Origin: Ornithinimicrobium flavum
Lineage (GTDB): Bacteria; Actinomycetota; Actinomycetes; Actinomycetales; Dermatophilaceae
Assembly (NCBI RefSeq): GCF_004526345.1
Contig: NZ_CP038213.1
Location: 496,001-560,000 of the forward strand
DNA length: 64,000 nucleotides
Reading direction: 5' to 3'
This document shows, piece after piece, positions 40,535 through 51,077 of the stretch (the stretch's first letter is position 1; the number at the start of each line of letters is the position of its first letter). The notes under the pieces were generated by a model, which worked only from the letters and a program-made list of their open reading frames with translations, made no database searches and had not been told where the DNA came from. Made by a program: the position numbers and the translations under genes.

Positions 40535-43254
40535 ATGGCCGCAGGCACCAAGCTGGTGATCGTCGAGTCCCCCGGCAAGGTCAAGAGCATCGGGGAGTAC
40601 CTCGGCCCGGGCTACCGGGTCGACGCCAGCATCGGCCACATCCGGGACCTGCCCAACCCCTCCGAGCTGCCCCCGGAGATGAAGAAAGGCCCCTTCGGGC
40701 GCTTCGCCATCGACGTCGACGGCGGGTTCGAGCCCTACTACGTCGTCGACGCGGACAAGAAGAAGAAGGTCGCCGAGCTGCGCCGTGCGCTCAAGGACGC
40801 CGACGAGCTCTACCTCGCCACCGACGAGGACCGGGAGGGCGAGGCCATCGCCTGGCACCTGCTGGAGGTCCTCAAGCCCAAGGTCCCCGTCCGCCGGATG
40901 GTCTTCCACGAGATCACCAAGGAGGCCATCCAGCGCGCCGTCCACGAGACGCGGGAGCTGGACATGGACCTCGTTGACGCGCAGGAGAGCCGGCGCATCC
41001 TCGACCGGCTCTACGGCTACGAGGTCTCGCCGGTGCTGTGGCGCAAGGTGCGTCAAGGGCTGTCGGCCGGGCGGGTCCAGTCGGTCACCACCCGGATGGT
41101 CGTCGAGCGGGAGCGGGAGCGGATGGCCTTCCGGTCCGCCTCCTACTGGGACGTGGAGGGCGAGTTCGCCCCCGGGGGCAACACCGGCCAGGCCTTCGAG
41201 GCCAAGCTCAGCGCGGTCGACGGGGCCCGGGTCGCGACGGGCCGGGACTTCGCCGACGACGGCACGCTGCGCACCCAGGGGGCCGTGCAGCTGGACGCCG
41301 AGGCGGCGCAGTCCGTCGCCGCGGGCACCCTCGAGGCCGAGGTGGCCGTCACCGAGGTCTCCGAGAAGCCCTACACCCGCCGCCCCTCGGCCCCCTTCAC
41401 GACCTCCACGCTGCAGCAGGAGGCCAGCCGCAAGCTGCGGCTGAACAGCCAGAGCACGATGCGCACCGCCCAGCGTCTCTACGAGAACGGCTACATCACC
41501 TACATGCGGACCGACTCGACGACGCTGTCGAGCTCGGCGGTCAACGCGGCCCGGGAGCAGGCCCGGGACATGTACGGCGCCGACTACGTGCCCCAGGCCC
41601 CCCGGTCCTACGGGAAGAAGAGCAAGAACGCCCAGGAGGCGCACGAGGCCATCCGGCCGGCGGGCGACCGGTTCCGCACCCCGGCCCAGGTCGCCGGCGA
41701 GCTGCGGGGCCAGGAGTACGCCCTCTACGAGCTCATCTGGAAGCGGACGGTCGCCTCCCAGATGGCCGACGCGCGCGGCTCGACCGCCAGCGTCCGGCTC
41801 GAGGCGCGGCTGCCCGAGGGCACCGCGTACCGGACCGCGCAGTATGCGGCCTCCGGCACCGTGATCACCTTCCGCGGCTTCCTCGCCGCCTACGAGGAGG
41901 GACGCGACGAGTCCCGCTACGGCGAGGACGGCGAGATGGGCAAGCGACTGCCCAAGCTGTCCGAGGGGGTCGCTCTGGAGACGCTGCGCGCGGAGGCCGA
42001 AGGGCACCGGACCAGCCCGCCGGCGCGCTACACCGAGGCGACCCTGGTCAAGGCGCTGGAGGAGAAGGGGATCGGCCGGCCCTCCACCTACGCCGCGACC
42101 GTGAGCACCATCCAGGACCGGGGCTACGTCCGCAGCCGCGGGTCCGCCCTCATCCCGACCTGGCTGGCCTTCGCCGTCACCCAGCTGCTCGAGCGGCACT
42201 TCCCCCGCCTGGTGGACTACGACTTCACCGCCGCGATGGAGCAGGACCTGGACCGGATCGCCCAGGGTGACGAGCAGCGGGTGTCCTGGCTGCACCGGTT
42301 CTACTTCGGTGACGAGGCGACCCGGGCCGAGGGCCTGCGCTCGCTCGTGGACGACCTGGACGACCTGGGCGACGCCCGGGCCGTGTCGGCGATCGACATC
42401 GCGACGGCACCACGGTGCGCGTCGGCCGGTACGGCCCCTACGTCGAGGTCGAGGAGGACGGCGAGGTGAGGCGGGCGACCGTCCCGGACGACATCGCCCC
42501 GGACGAGATGACCGCCGAGAAGGCGACCGAGCTGCTGGCCCAGGCCGCCGACGACGGGCGCGTGCTGGGGCAGGACCCCGAGACCGGACGGGACATCGTC
42601 GCCCGGGCCGGGCGCTACGGGCCCTACGTCACCGAGGTGGTCCCTGACGAGGAGCCGGCGGCCAGCACGAGGAAGAAGGCCGCGAAGATCAAGCCCCGCA
42701 CCGGTTCGCTCTTCCGTGACATGGACCTGGCCACGATCGACCTGGACACCGCGTTGAAGCTGCTGTCCCTGCCGCGCGTGGTGGGCGTCGACGCCGAGGG
42801 TGTCGAGATCACGGCGCAGAACGGCCGCTACGGGCCCTACCTCAAGAAGGGCACCGACAGCCGCTCCCTGGAGACCGAGGCCCAGATCTTCGACATCACC
42901 ATCGAGGAGGCGCTGGCGATCTACGCCCAGCCCAAGACGAGGGGCCGGGGGGTCGCGAAGCCGCCGCTGGCGGAGTTCGCCGAGGACCCCGTGTCCGGGA
43001 AGAAGGTCGTGGTCAAGGACGGGCGCTTCGGGCCCTACGTCACCGACGGGGAGACCAACGCGACCCTGCGCAAGGACGACGACCCCGAGACCCTGACCGA
43101 GGAGCGCGCCTTCGAGCTGCTGGCCGAGAAGCGGGCCAAGGGTCCGACCACCCGCAAGCGGGCGGCTAAGAAGGCACCGGCGAGGAAGACCGCGGCCAAG
43201 AAGACGACGGCGAAGAAGGCGACCGCGAGGAAGGCCGCCCCGAAGAGCCCCTGA
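40535..43254 (+). pseudogene. topA: DNA topoisomerase I, frameshifted at 42400 (probably a sequence error)
   Basis: Type IA topoisomerase that relaxes negative supercoils. TOPRIM: LVIVESPGKVKS with Glu11, and ATDEDREGEAIAW with the metal-binding acids. SAGRVQS follows. Catalytic Tyr323 lies in YITYMRTDSTT. The C-terminal part contains four GRYGPY/GRFGPYV topo-C repeats and a Lys/Ala-rich tail (AAKKAPARKTAAKK), typical of actinobacteria. After SAIDI (42400) the frame breaks: inserting one G between 42400 and 42401 restores GDGTTVRVGRYGPYVEVEED and an open frame to TGA 43254, about 907 residues. As topA is normally essential, a real break is improbable. Start ATG 40535 with AAGGAG upstream. Confidence 0.9.
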
Positions 43255-43257
43255 CCC

Positions 43258-44427
43258 TCAGGCGCGGAGGGCCTGCCCGAGGTCGGCGATGAGGTCCTGC
43301 GGGCTCTCCAGGCCGACGGAGAGCCGCAGGATGCCCTGGCCCGGCTTCGCCTCGTCCGCGACCACCCGGTGGGTGAGGGCGGCGGGATGCTGGACCAGGG
43401 TGTCGACGCCGCCGAGGGAGACCGCGTGGGTGATGAGCCGGCACCCCGTGGCGACCGCGGCGGCGCGCTCGTAGGAGCCCAGGTCGAAGGAGAGCACCGC
43501 ACCGGGGCCAGCCATCTGGGTGCCGACGAGACCACGGGGGTCCGCGCCCTCCAGACCGGGGTAGAAGACCTGCTCGACCGCGTCGTGCTCCGACAGCCAG
43601 CGGGCCACGACCTGGGCCGAGTCCTGCTGGGCACGGACGCGCACGGCCAGGGTCTGCAGACCCCGGTGGGCCAGGTACGCGGACAGCGGGTGCAGGATCG
43701 CGCCGGTGATGGCCCGCACGGGGCGGATCCGGCGCGCCCACCCCGCATCGGTGACCACGGCGCCGGCGAGCACGTCGCCGTGCCCGGCGAGAAACTTGGT
43801 GACCGAGTGCAGCACGAGGGTCGCCCCGTGCTCCAGGGGTCGCTGCAGCACGGGGGTGGCGAAGGTGTTGTCCACGAGGACCGGCACGGACCCGGCGGCC
43901 GCCACGACCTCCCGCAGGTCGAGCAGGTCCAGGGTCGGGTTCGCCGGGGTCTCGACGACGACCAGGCCGGTGTCGGGCTCGACCGCCGAGGCGATGCCGT
44001 CCGCGGTGGTCCACGTCACGCGGGTCCCGAGGAGACCGGTGGCCAGGATGTGGTCGGATCCGCCGTAGAGCGGACGCACCGCGACCACGTGCGGTGTCCC
44101 GGCACCCACGCACGCCAGCAGGACGGCGGACAGCGCCGCCATCCCGGAGGCGAAGGCCACCCCGGCCTCCCCGCCCTCGAGCTCGGCCAGCGCCTCCTCG
44201 AAGCGGGCCACCCCCGGGCTCCACAGGCGCTGGTAGACCGCGGTCTGTCCCTCCTCGCGGTCGTACCCACCGCTGAGGTGGTCGTAGGCCGCACCCCCGG
44301 CCTCCACGTCGGGCAGCGGATAGGTGCTGGAGAGGTCGATCGGCGGGACGTGCACCCCGAGAGCGGTCAGATCGGCGCGTCCTGCGTGAACGGCCCGGGT
44401 CTCGACGCTGAAAGATTCGGAGTTCAT
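43258..44427 (-). CDS. Cys/Met metabolism PLP-dependent enzyme (cystathionine gamma-lyase/synthase-like)
   Basis: A 389-residue fold-type I PLP enzyme of trans-sulfuration. Internal aldimine Lys211 in HSVTKFLAGHGD, Asp186 (VLVDNTFATP) contacting the pyridine nitrogen, the phosphate-site SGMAA (residues 94-98) and ETPANPT are all present. Substrate could be cystathionine, homocysteine or methionine; the motifs alone do not separate gamma-lyase, gamma-synthase and methionine gamma-lyase, although the YGGSDHI loop fits the group. It is convergent with topA (3 bp) and divergent from a winged-helix regulator gene (142 bp), which may control it. Confidence 0.85.
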   Translation of the reverse strand: MNSESFSVETRAVHAGRADLTALGVHVPPIDLSSTYPLPDVEAGGAAYDHLSGGYDREEGQTAVYQRLWSPGVARFEEALAELEGGEAGVAFASGMAALSAVLLACVGAGTPHVVAVRPLYGGSDHILATGLLGTRVTWTTADGIASAVEPDTGLVVVETPANPTLDLLDLREVVAAAGSVPVLVDNTFATPVLQRPLEHGATLVLHSVTKFLAGHGDVLAGAVVTDAGWARRIRPVRAITGAILHPLSAYLAHRGLQTLAVRVRAQQDSAQVVARWLSEHDAVEQVFYPGLEGADPRGLVGTQMAGPGAVLSFDLGSYERAAAVATGCRLITHAVSLGGVDTLVQHPAALTHRVVADEAKPGQGILRLSVGLESPQDLIADLGQALRA

Positions 44428-44569
44428 CCCTGAATTCTGCTGAGGCTTCGGCTCCGGGTCAAATATGCCGAAGGTCTGGCTTCTCTTGCGGCCGCTGTCC
44501 TATCCTCCCCCTACGGGCAACACGGAGGAGATCAGGCAGTTGCGACCGCGTTCCACGGGGGAGGCGGCG

Positions 44570-45061
44570 GTGTCGACCGCGGCCGGGGTGCCCGCATCGT
44601 CCTCCGCGCCGAGCCTCGTCGTGGTGGTCAGCCCGTGCCGGGAGGAGCAGGCCCGGCTCATCGCCGGACTGCCTCCGGACGTCGCCGTCCTGCTGGCCCC
44701 CACCCTGGAGCACGCGCAGGAGCTGCTGCATACCCTCCCGTCGGTCGCGACGGACCCGATCCTGGGGTGCACCCTGCGTGCGGACGAGCGGACGGTCACC
44801 TTCGGGGACCGGTACGTCCGACTGACGCCCCTGGAGTTCGCGATGCTCAGGGTGCTGGCCTCCGAGCCGGGGCGGGTGTGGGCCTTTCCCGAGCTCGCTC
44901 GGACGGTCTGGGCGACCGGCTACGTCGGCGACGGTGCCCAGGTGCGGGCCGTCGTCAAGAGGTTGCGGCGCAAGCTGGCGGAGGCGGAGGCGCCCGTGTG
45001 CGTCGAGACCGTGCGGGCGGCGGGCCTGAGGCTCGGACGACGCACCCCCGCCCTGTCCTGA
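44570..45061 (+). CDS. OmpR/PhoB-type winged-helix transcriptional regulator
   Basis: A 163-residue protein whose C-terminal half (about residues 65-160) is a Trans_reg_C winged helix: VTFGDRYVRLTPLEFAMLRV, RVWAFPELARTVWATGYVGD, VRAVVKRLRRKLAEA. The N-terminal half (SLVVVVSPCREEQARLIAGL and on) looks like a shortened receiver-like domain without the acidic pocket or phospho-acceptor Asp, so regulation by a histidine kinase is unlikely. I chose GTG 44570, which has GGGGGAGG five bases upstream; ATG 44465 would add 35 non-conserved residues with no ribosome-binding site. Divergent orientation next to the trans-sulfuration enzyme hints at a sulfur-metabolism role (inference). Confidence 0.75.
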   Translation: MSTAAGVPASSSAPSLVVVVSPCREEQARLIAGLPPDVAVLLAPTLEHAQELLHTLPSVATDPILGCTLRADERTVTFGDRYVRLTPLEFAMLRVLASEPGRVWAFPELARTVWATGYVGDGAQVRAVVKRLRRKLAEAEAPVCVETVRAAGLRLGRRTPALS

Positions 45062-45124
45062 CCTGCGTCGACGCCCCGCGTCCCCGGTCGACCCGATTGC
45101 CCCACAGCTGCCCCGGTCCGGTCG

Positions 45125-45154
45125 TTGTCCCCGCTGCCGTGCGAGGCCTAGTTT
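45125..45154 (+). promoter_or_regulatory. Putative promoter of the surface protease gene
   Basis: TTGTCC (45125-45130) and TAGTTT (45149-45154) are spaced by 18 bases, upstream of the protease start at 45216. The match is moderate and is the only plausible pair in the 154-bp gap. Confidence 0.3.
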
Positions 45155-45215
45155 CAGAACTGTCCGGGCCGCGTCGTGCCCGGGAGAGCTGCATCGACCA
45201 AAGGGGGTCGTGGGA

Positions 45216-48200
45216 ATGAACGCACGGGACAGGTGGCGGCGGATCGTCGCAGGGCTGGCAGGGGCGGCGCTCCTGGCGGGGGGCACGACGGCAGCGGCCG
45301 TCCCCGCGGGCGCCCAGCCGGCGGCGGAGGCGGTCGACAAGATCGACGAGACCCTGGCGAACACCCTCGAGGAGGACGGGCGCACCGACTTCTGGCTCCG
45401 CTTCGCCGACCGGCCCGACCTGGACCAGTTCGCCGGGATCGCCGACTGGGACGCCCGGGGCCGGGCCGTCCACGACGCGCTGACGGCCTCGGCCCGGTCC
45501 AGCCAGCAGCAGGCCCTGGCCACCCTGAGGGACGAGGGCGTCGCCCACCGGTCCTTCTGGATCACCAACGCGATCCGGGTGGAGGGGGGCACCCGGGAGC
45601 TGGCGCTCGCCCTGGCGGCCGACCGTCAGGTGGAGGGTCTCTACCCCACGAAGACCTACGAGGAGCCCGACCCGACGCCGGTCGAGCTCCGCGACGTCGG
45701 CCCCGACGCGGTCGAGTGGGGCATCGCCGACATCAACGCCGACGACGTCTGGGCCGACTTCGGCGTCACCGGCGAGGGCATCGTCGTCGCCAACCTCGAC
45801 AGCGGCGTGCAGTGGGACCACCCGGCCCTGATCGAGCAGTACCGAGGGTGGGACGGCGCCACCGCCGACCATGACTACAACTGGTTCGACGGAACGCCGG
45901 AGAACGAGCCCGCGCCGTGGGACTGGGCCGGGCACGGCACCCACACCATGGGCACCATGGCCGGTGACGACGGCGGGGACAACCAGATCGGCGTCGCCCC
46001 GGGGGCGAGGTGGATCGCCGCCTCGACCGACCTGAGCGACGCGATGATGTTCGCCGCCGGCGAGTGGTTGCTGGCGCCCACCGAGGTGGGCGGCGCCAAC
46101 CCGGACCCGGCGATGCGACCGCACGTCATCAACAACTCGTGGGGCTCGGGCATGCCGACGAACGACCCCTTCATGGAGGACATCATCGAGGCCTGGCACG
46201 CCGCCGGGCAGTTCAGCGTGTTCTCCAACGGCAACGAGGGACCGGGCTGCGAGACCTCCGGCTCCCCCGGCAGCCGCATCCTGACCTACTCGGTCGGCAG
46301 CTACGACAGCTCCCGCTCGATCAGCGGATTCTCCTCCCGCGGTCCGGGCCAGGACGGCGAGGTCAAGCCCAACATCGCCGCCCCGGGCGACGGCGTCCGC
46401 TCCTCGGTGCCGGGCAACGGTTACGACATCTACTCCGGGACCTCCATGGCCGCACCCCACGTGGCCGGTTCGGTCGCGCTGATGTGGGCCAGCGCTCCCG
46501 CGCTGGTCGGGGACGTGGGGACGACGAGGAGCCTGCTGGACGGGACCGCGATCGACACCGAGGACCTGCAGTGCGGCGGCACCGCCGAGAACAACAACGT
46601 CTTCGGTGAGGGCCGGCTGGACGCTCTGGCGCTGGTGGCCGCCACTCCCCGTGGTGACATCGGCTACCTCGAGGGCACCGTGACCGACGCCGCCTCCGGT
46701 GACCCGCTGCCGGCTGTCGAGGTCGTCCTGGACGGTCCCCTCGACCGCACCCTGCGCACCGGCGCCGACGGCGGCTACCGCGCGCTGGTCATGGCCGGTG
46801 ACTACACCGTGAGCGCCTCGAAGTTCGGGTGGGTCACGGACTCTGCATCGGTCAACGTCCCGGTGGACACCACCGTGGTCCAGGACTTCGCCCTCGACCA
46901 GGCGCCGTCGGGCACCCTCACCGGCACCGTCACCGACGGGTCCGGCCAGGGCTACCCGCTGTACGCACGGGTGTCGGTGGCCGGCACCGACCTGGCCACC
47001 TACACCGACCCGGTCGACGGGAGCTACGCGCTCGACATCCCGCTGGACACCTACGTCCTGGTCAACGTCACCGTGCAGTACCCCGGGTACCAGCTCGCCT
47101 CGGAGGAGATGCAGCTCACGGGTGACAGCGAGCACGACTTCGCCGTGCCGGTCGACTCCTTCTCGTGCATCGCCAACGGCTACGAGGTGAACGTCGACGG
47201 GGTCACCGAGACCTTCGACGACCTCACCCTGCCTGCCGGGTGGGCGGTCGAGGACCACGCGGGCACCGGTCAGGTGTGGACCTTCGACGACCCCGCCGGC
47301 CGGGGCAACCTGACCGGTGGCGAGGGCGGGTTCGCCATCGCCGACAGTGACTGGTACGGCCCCGAGGGCTACCAGGACACCTCGCTGATCAGCCCCTCCT
47401 TCGACCTGAGCGGGCGGACCAACCCGGTGCTGACGTTCCAGCACTACTACGAGTCGCTGGGCGACCGGGCCGACGTGGACGTCAGCGTGGACGGCGGGGC
47501 CACCTGGACCACCTCGGTCAGCTACGGCGGCTCGGCGCAGGGACTGGACCTGGTGCCGCTGCCCGCCGAGCCCGACGTCAAGGTCCGCTTCCACTACTAC
47601 GACGCCTACTGGTCGTGGTTCTGGCAGGTCGACGACGTCTTCCTCGGGGACCGCACCTGCGACCCCGTCGGTGAGGGCGGCTACGTCGTCGGCAACGTCT
47701 GGTCCTCGCTGCAGGACCAGCCGATCCGCGGCGCGCGGGTGACCAGCCTGGACAACCCGGCCGACACGGGCATCACCCGTGACACCCCCGCCGACGAGGG
47801 CCAGGACGACGGCTTCTACTGGCTCTTCAGCAACCTGGCCGGCACCCACCCGTTCGAGGCCAGCGCCCGGCTCTACACCTCGCAGGTGCAGGACGTCGCG
47901 GTGCCCGACGGTGGTGCGGTCCGCGCCGACTTCGTGCTCGGCGGCGGTCTGCTCACGGTGGACCCGACCTCGATCGACACCGAGGTGGTCCTGGGTGCCT
48001 CGGCCACCGAGGACCTTACCGTCACCAACGAGGGCGACGGGACCGTCGACGTCGAGCTCAAGGAGGTCCGCGGTGACTTCGTCATGCAGCGGGCCGACGG
48101 GACCCGGATGGCGACGACCGAGGCGCTGGGTATGCGGGGCGCCGAGCCCCGCCGGTCCGACGCGGAGAGCTCGATCGTCGCCTTCCCCGGGCGCGCCTCG

Positions 48201-50489
48201 GACCAACGGCCCGCCGCCGTCGGTCCTGCGGAGGAGCCGTGGGTGGAGCTGACTCCCCACCCGATGCCGGTCATTGACGGCCGGGTCGTCACGCTGGACG
48301 GACGGTGGTACGCCATCGGCGGCAGCGACGGCATGGAGGGCACCGGAGCGGTCCGCGTCTACGACAACGACACCATGACGTGGTCGGACGTCGCCCCGCT
48401 GCCCGTCCCGCGGCACGCGGTCCAGGCCGGGACCGTCGACGGGCAGATCGTCGTCAGCGGCGGATGGACCCCCGAGGGTGGCACCGCCACGGAGACCTTC
48501 GTCTACGACCCCGCGGCCGACTCCTGGACCCAGGTGGCCGAAGCCCCCTGGGGGGTCTCCGCGGCCGGCCAGGCCGTGCTCGACGGTCGTCTCTACACGG
48601 TCGGTGGCTGCAGCACGGGCGAGTGCGTGCCGATGTCGTCCTCGGTGACGGCGTACGACCCGGCGAGCGACAGCTGGGAGGGTCTGGCCGACTACCCGCT
48701 CGACGTGGCCTTCCCCTCGTGCGGCGCGATCGACGGTCAGCTCTACTGCACCGGCGGCGTCAACGAGATGGGGACGTCCGCCCAGACCTTCGCCTACGAC
48801 CCGGCGGCCGACACCTGGACCCAGGTGGCCGACGCCCCCGCGACCACGTGGGGCAGCTCCTACGCCGCGGCCAACGGGATGCTGGTCATCACCGGAGGCA
48901 TCGTGGACGAGAACGTCTCCAACGAGGCCTGGGGCTACGACCCCACGGCCGACACCTGGCTCGACCTGCCCAACCCCAACACGCCCACCTACCGGGGCGG
49001 GGCCGCCTGCGGGTTCGTGCGGGTCGGCGGTGACCAGGGCGGGTTCATGCCCACGGACGTCGTCGAGCACCTGCCCGGCCTGGACGACTGCGGCGACAGC
49101 GGGACCGACGTGCCCTGGCTCTCCCTGAGCCGGACCGAGGCCACCCTGGCACCGGGCGAGTCGGTCACGGTGCAGGTGACCACGGACGGCGACGTCGCGC
49201 AGCCCGGCACCTACTCCGCCGGGGTCAAGGTCGTCGGCGGCGTCCCGGGGAGCGAGCCGACGGTGCCGGTCACGATGACCGTCACCCCCCCGGCGACCTG
49301 GGGCAAGCTGACCGGTCTGGTCGACGGTGAGAGCTGCATCGGGGAGATCTACCCGATCCCCGGCGCCGGCGTCGACGCCAGCCCGACCCGCATGGACCAG
49401 CCGCACTGGCGGATGGTCACCGACGGGGAGGGGCGCTACGCCCGGTGGATCGACACGCGCGTCGGCGAGCTGGAGCTCATCGCCTCGGCGGCCATGCACC
49501 TGAGCGACAGCGCGCTCGTCACCCCGCCGCGCGGACAGATGACCGAGCAGGACTTCACCCTGCTCCACGCCACCTGCGAGGTGCCTCCGGGCCCGATCCA
49601 CCCCGACGTGCGTCGGGTCTACGGCACGGACCGCTACGGCACCGCCGCGGCGCTCGCGCAGACCTACGCCCCAGGCGTGGACACGGTCTTCGTCGCCACC
49701 GGCCTGACCTACCCGGACGCCATCGCGGCGGCCGCACGGGCCGGCAGCCTGGACTCCCCGGTGCTGCTGACCCGACCCGGGTCCCTGCCGTCGGCCACCT
49801 CGGTGGAACTCAAGCGGCTGGACCCGCAGGAGGTCGTCGTCCTCGGTGGCGAGGCCGCGGTGAGCGACGCCGTCGTCCGGGCCATCGAGACCGCCAGCGG
49901 CGCACCGACCCGGCGCCTGGCCGGGACGGACCGCTACCGCACGGCAGCCCTGATTGCCGCGGAGGTCGAGGCCTCCGACGTCGTCTTCGTGGCGACCGGT
50001 CAGGACTACCCGGACGCGCTCGCCGGTGCGGCCCGGGCCGGGGCCCTGGACGCCCCGGTGCTGCTGACCCGGACCGACTCGTTGCCGTCGGCGACGATCG
50101 CCCAGCTGCAACGGCTCGACCCCGACGAGATCGTCGTCCTGGGAGGCACGGGGGCGGTCAGCACGGCCGTGGAGACCGCCCTGGAGGCGTACGGCGAGGT
50201 GACCCGCGTCGCCGGGGCCAACCGTTACGCCACCGCGGTGGCCGTCGCGGAGGCCTACCCGACGGTGGACAGCCTCTACGTCGCCTCGGGCCAGAACTGG
50301 CCCGACGCGCTCGCCGGCGCGGCTCGGGCCGGGAGCGAGGACGTGCCGATCCTGCTGGTGCGCAGCACCTCGGTGCCGGGGGTGACCTGGTCCTCGCTGG
50401 AGCGGCTGGAGCCCGGTCGGATCACGGTCCTCGGCGGCCCGGTCGCGGTCTCCGAGGAGGTCGTGGAGCAGCTCCGCACGTTGGAGTGA
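45216..50489 (+). CDS. Multidomain subtilisin-like (S8) surface protease with kelch and cell-wall-binding repeats
   Basis: A 1757-residue secreted protein. The Sec signal peptide ends near AGAQPA, and the inhibitor-I9-like pro-region extends to about 150. The peptidase S8 domain has Asp195 (NLDSGVQ), His240 (GHGTHTMGT), oxyanion Asn in SNGNEGPG and nucleophile Ser410 (SGTSMAAPHVAG), so it is catalytically complete. Then come two carboxypeptidase-regulatory-like beta domains (about 482-645), a MAM/choice-of-anchor-like domain (about 650-815), a BACON-like strand region, kelch repeats (about 1010-1285) and another beta domain. The end is three cell wall binding type 2 repeats (about 1465-1757; GTDRYGTAA, VFVATG..YPDA, VVVLGG). 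It should sit on the wall and degrade extracellular protein. Start ATG 45216, eight bases after AAGGGGG. Confidence 0.9.
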   Translation: MNARDRWRRIVAGLAGAALLAGGTTAAAVPAGAQPAAEAVDKIDETLANTLEEDGRTDFWLRFADRPDLDQFAGIADWDARGRAVHDALTASARSSQQQALATLRDEGVAHRSFWITNAIRVEGGTRELALALAADRQVEGLYPTKTYEEPDPTPVELRDVGPDAVEWGIADINADDVWADFGVTGEGIVVANLDSGVQWDHPALIEQYRGWDGATADHDYNWFDGTPENEPAPWDWAGHGTHTMGTMAGDDGGDNQIGVAPGARWIAASTDLSDAMMFAAGEWLLAPTEVGGANPDPAMRPHVINNSWGSGMPTNDPFMEDIIEAWHAAGQFSVFSNGNEGPGCETSGSPGSRILTYSVGSYDSSRSISGFSSRGPGQDGEVKPNIAAPGDGVRSSVPGNGYDIYSGTSMAAPHVAGSVALMWASAPALVGDVGTTRSLLDGTAIDTEDLQCGGTAENNNVFGEGRLDALALVAATPRGDIGYLEGTVTDAASGDPLPAVEVVLDGPLDRTLRTGADGGYRALVMAGDYTVSASKFGWVTDSASVNVPVDTTVVQDFALDQAPSGTLTGTVTDGSGQGYPLYARVSVAGTDLATYTDPVDGSYALDIPLDTYVLVNVTVQYPGYQLASEEMQLTGDSEHDFAVPVDSFSCIANGYEVNVDGVTETFDDLTLPAGWAVEDHAGTGQVWTFDDPAGRGNLTGGEGGFAIADSDWYGPEGYQDTSLISPSFDLSGRTNPVLTFQHYYESLGDRADVDVSVDGGATWTTSVSYGGSAQGLDLVPLPAEPDVKVRFHYYDAYWSWFWQVDDVFLGDRTCDPVGEGGYVVGNVWSSLQDQPIRGARVTSLDNPADTGITRDTPADEGQDDGFYWLFSNLAGTHPFEASARLYTSQVQDVAVPDGGAVRADFVLGGGLLTVDPTSIDTEVVLGASATEDLTVTNEGDGTVDVELKEVRGDFVMQRADGTRMATTEALGMRGAEPRRSDAESSIVAFPGRASDQRPAAVGPAEEPWVELTPHPMPVIDGRVVTLDGRWYAIGGSDGMEGTGAVRVYDNDTMTWSDVAPLPVPRHAVQAGTVDGQIVVSGGWTPEGGTATETFVYDPAADSWTQVAEAPWGVSAAGQAVLDGRLYTVGGCSTGECVPMSSSVTAYDPASDSWEGLADYPLDVAFPSCGAIDGQLYCTGGVNEMGTSAQTFAYDPAADTWTQVADAPATTWGSSYAAANGMLVITGGIVDENVSNEAWGYDPTADTWLDLPNPNTPTYRGGAACGFVRVGGDQGGFMPTDVVEHLPGLDDCGDSGTDVPWLSLSRTEATLAPGESVTVQVTTDGDVAQPGTYSAGVKVVGGVPGSEPTVPVTMTVTPPATWGKLTGLVDGESCIGEIYPIPGAGVDASPTRMDQPHWRMVTDGEGRYARWIDTRVGELELIASAAMHLSDSALVTPPRGQMTEQDFTLLHATCEVPPGPIHPDVRRVYGTDRYGTAAALAQTYAPGVDTVFVATGLTYPDAIAAAARAGSLDSPVLLTRPGSLPSATSVELKRLDPQEVVVLGGEAAVSDAVVRAIETASGAPTRRLAGTDRYRTAALIAAEVEASDVVFVATGQDYPDALAGAARAGALDAPVLLTRTDSLPSATIAQLQRLDPDEIVVLGGTGAVSTAVETALEAYGEVTRVAGANRYATAVAVAEAYPTVDSLYVASGQNWPDALAGAARAGSEDVPILLVRSTSVPGVTWSSLERLEPGRITVLGGPVAVSEEVVEQLRTLE

Positions 50490-50514
50490 CCTCGAGCCGG
50501 TGACCCCGGCCGAG

Positions 50515-50548
50515 GCGGCCCGGTGACGCGCAGGCGTCACCGGGCCGC
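50515..50548 (+). terminator. Perfect 15-bp stem-loop after the surface protease gene
   Basis: GCGGCCCGGTGACGC and GCGTCACCGGGCCGC flank a GCAG loop, 25 bp past the stop codon. It is followed by TTCGG rather than a U-tract, common for high-GC terminators. It overlaps the promoter zone of the Lrp-type gene starting at 50568. Confidence 0.65.
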
Positions 50549-50567
50549 TTCGGCATACCCTGTCCTC

Positions 50568-51077
50568 GTGCCGAAGAATCCTCGTGACGAAAAGCCGCTC
50601 GACCCGACCGACCTGGCCCTGGTCCGGCTGCTGGAGCAGGACGGGCGGATGTCGAACGCCATGCTGGCCCGCGAGGTCGGCATCGCCGAGTCGACCTGCC
50701 TGGTCCGCGTGCGGAGCCTGCGCGAGCGCGGGGTCGTCCGCGGCATCCACGCCGACATCGACCCGGTCGCCGTCGGCCGACCGGTCGAGGCCATGATCGC
50801 GGTCCGCTTCGGGGGGCACCGGCGCAGTCACTTCGAGCAGTTCACCGAGGAGGTCCCCCAGCTGCCGGGTGTGCTGGGCGCCTACCACGTGTCCGGTGCC
50901 ATCGACTACTACGTGCACGTCGCCTGCCCCAGCGCCGACGCGCTGCGCGACTTCGTCCTGGACCACCTGACCAACCGCCCGGGCGTGCTGCACGCTGAGA
51001 CCTCGCTGATCTTCGAGAGCCTGCGGGGACGCGGCACGATGACCCGGACGGAGGACGCGCCGGAGCTGCCCGCTTGA
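50568..51077 (+). CDS. Lrp/AsnC-family transcriptional regulator
   Basis: A 169-residue regulator: N-terminal AsnC-type HTH (residues about 11-60, LDPTDLALVRLLEQDGRMSN, AREVGIAESTCLVRVRSLRERG) and a C-terminal RAM/effector-binding domain (about 75-150, VEAMIAVRFGGHRRSHFEQF ... VLGAYHVSGAIDYYVHVACPSADALRDFV). Such proteins sense amino acids and usually control nearby amino-acid genes or themselves. GTG start at 50568 lies 19 bp after the terminator stem. Its TGA (51075-51077) lies inside the -35 element of the next gene's promoter, so the two genes are packed tightly but transcribed separately. Confidence 0.85.
   Translation: MPKNPRDEKPLDPTDLALVRLLEQDGRMSNAMLAREVGIAESTCLVRVRSLRERGVVRGIHADIDPVAVGRPVEAMIAVRFGGHRRSHFEQFTEEVPQLPGVLGAYHVSGAIDYYVHVACPSADALRDFVLDHLTNRPGVLHAETSLIFESLRGRGTMTRTEDAPELPA

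Noticed and set aside
44955..50993. A 2012-residue minus-strand open frame
   Set aside because: It is the mirror of the surface protease gene and its neighbours; composition is Gly/Arg/Val-rich with no domains, and the plus-strand frame has a signal peptide, a full catalytic triad and repeats.
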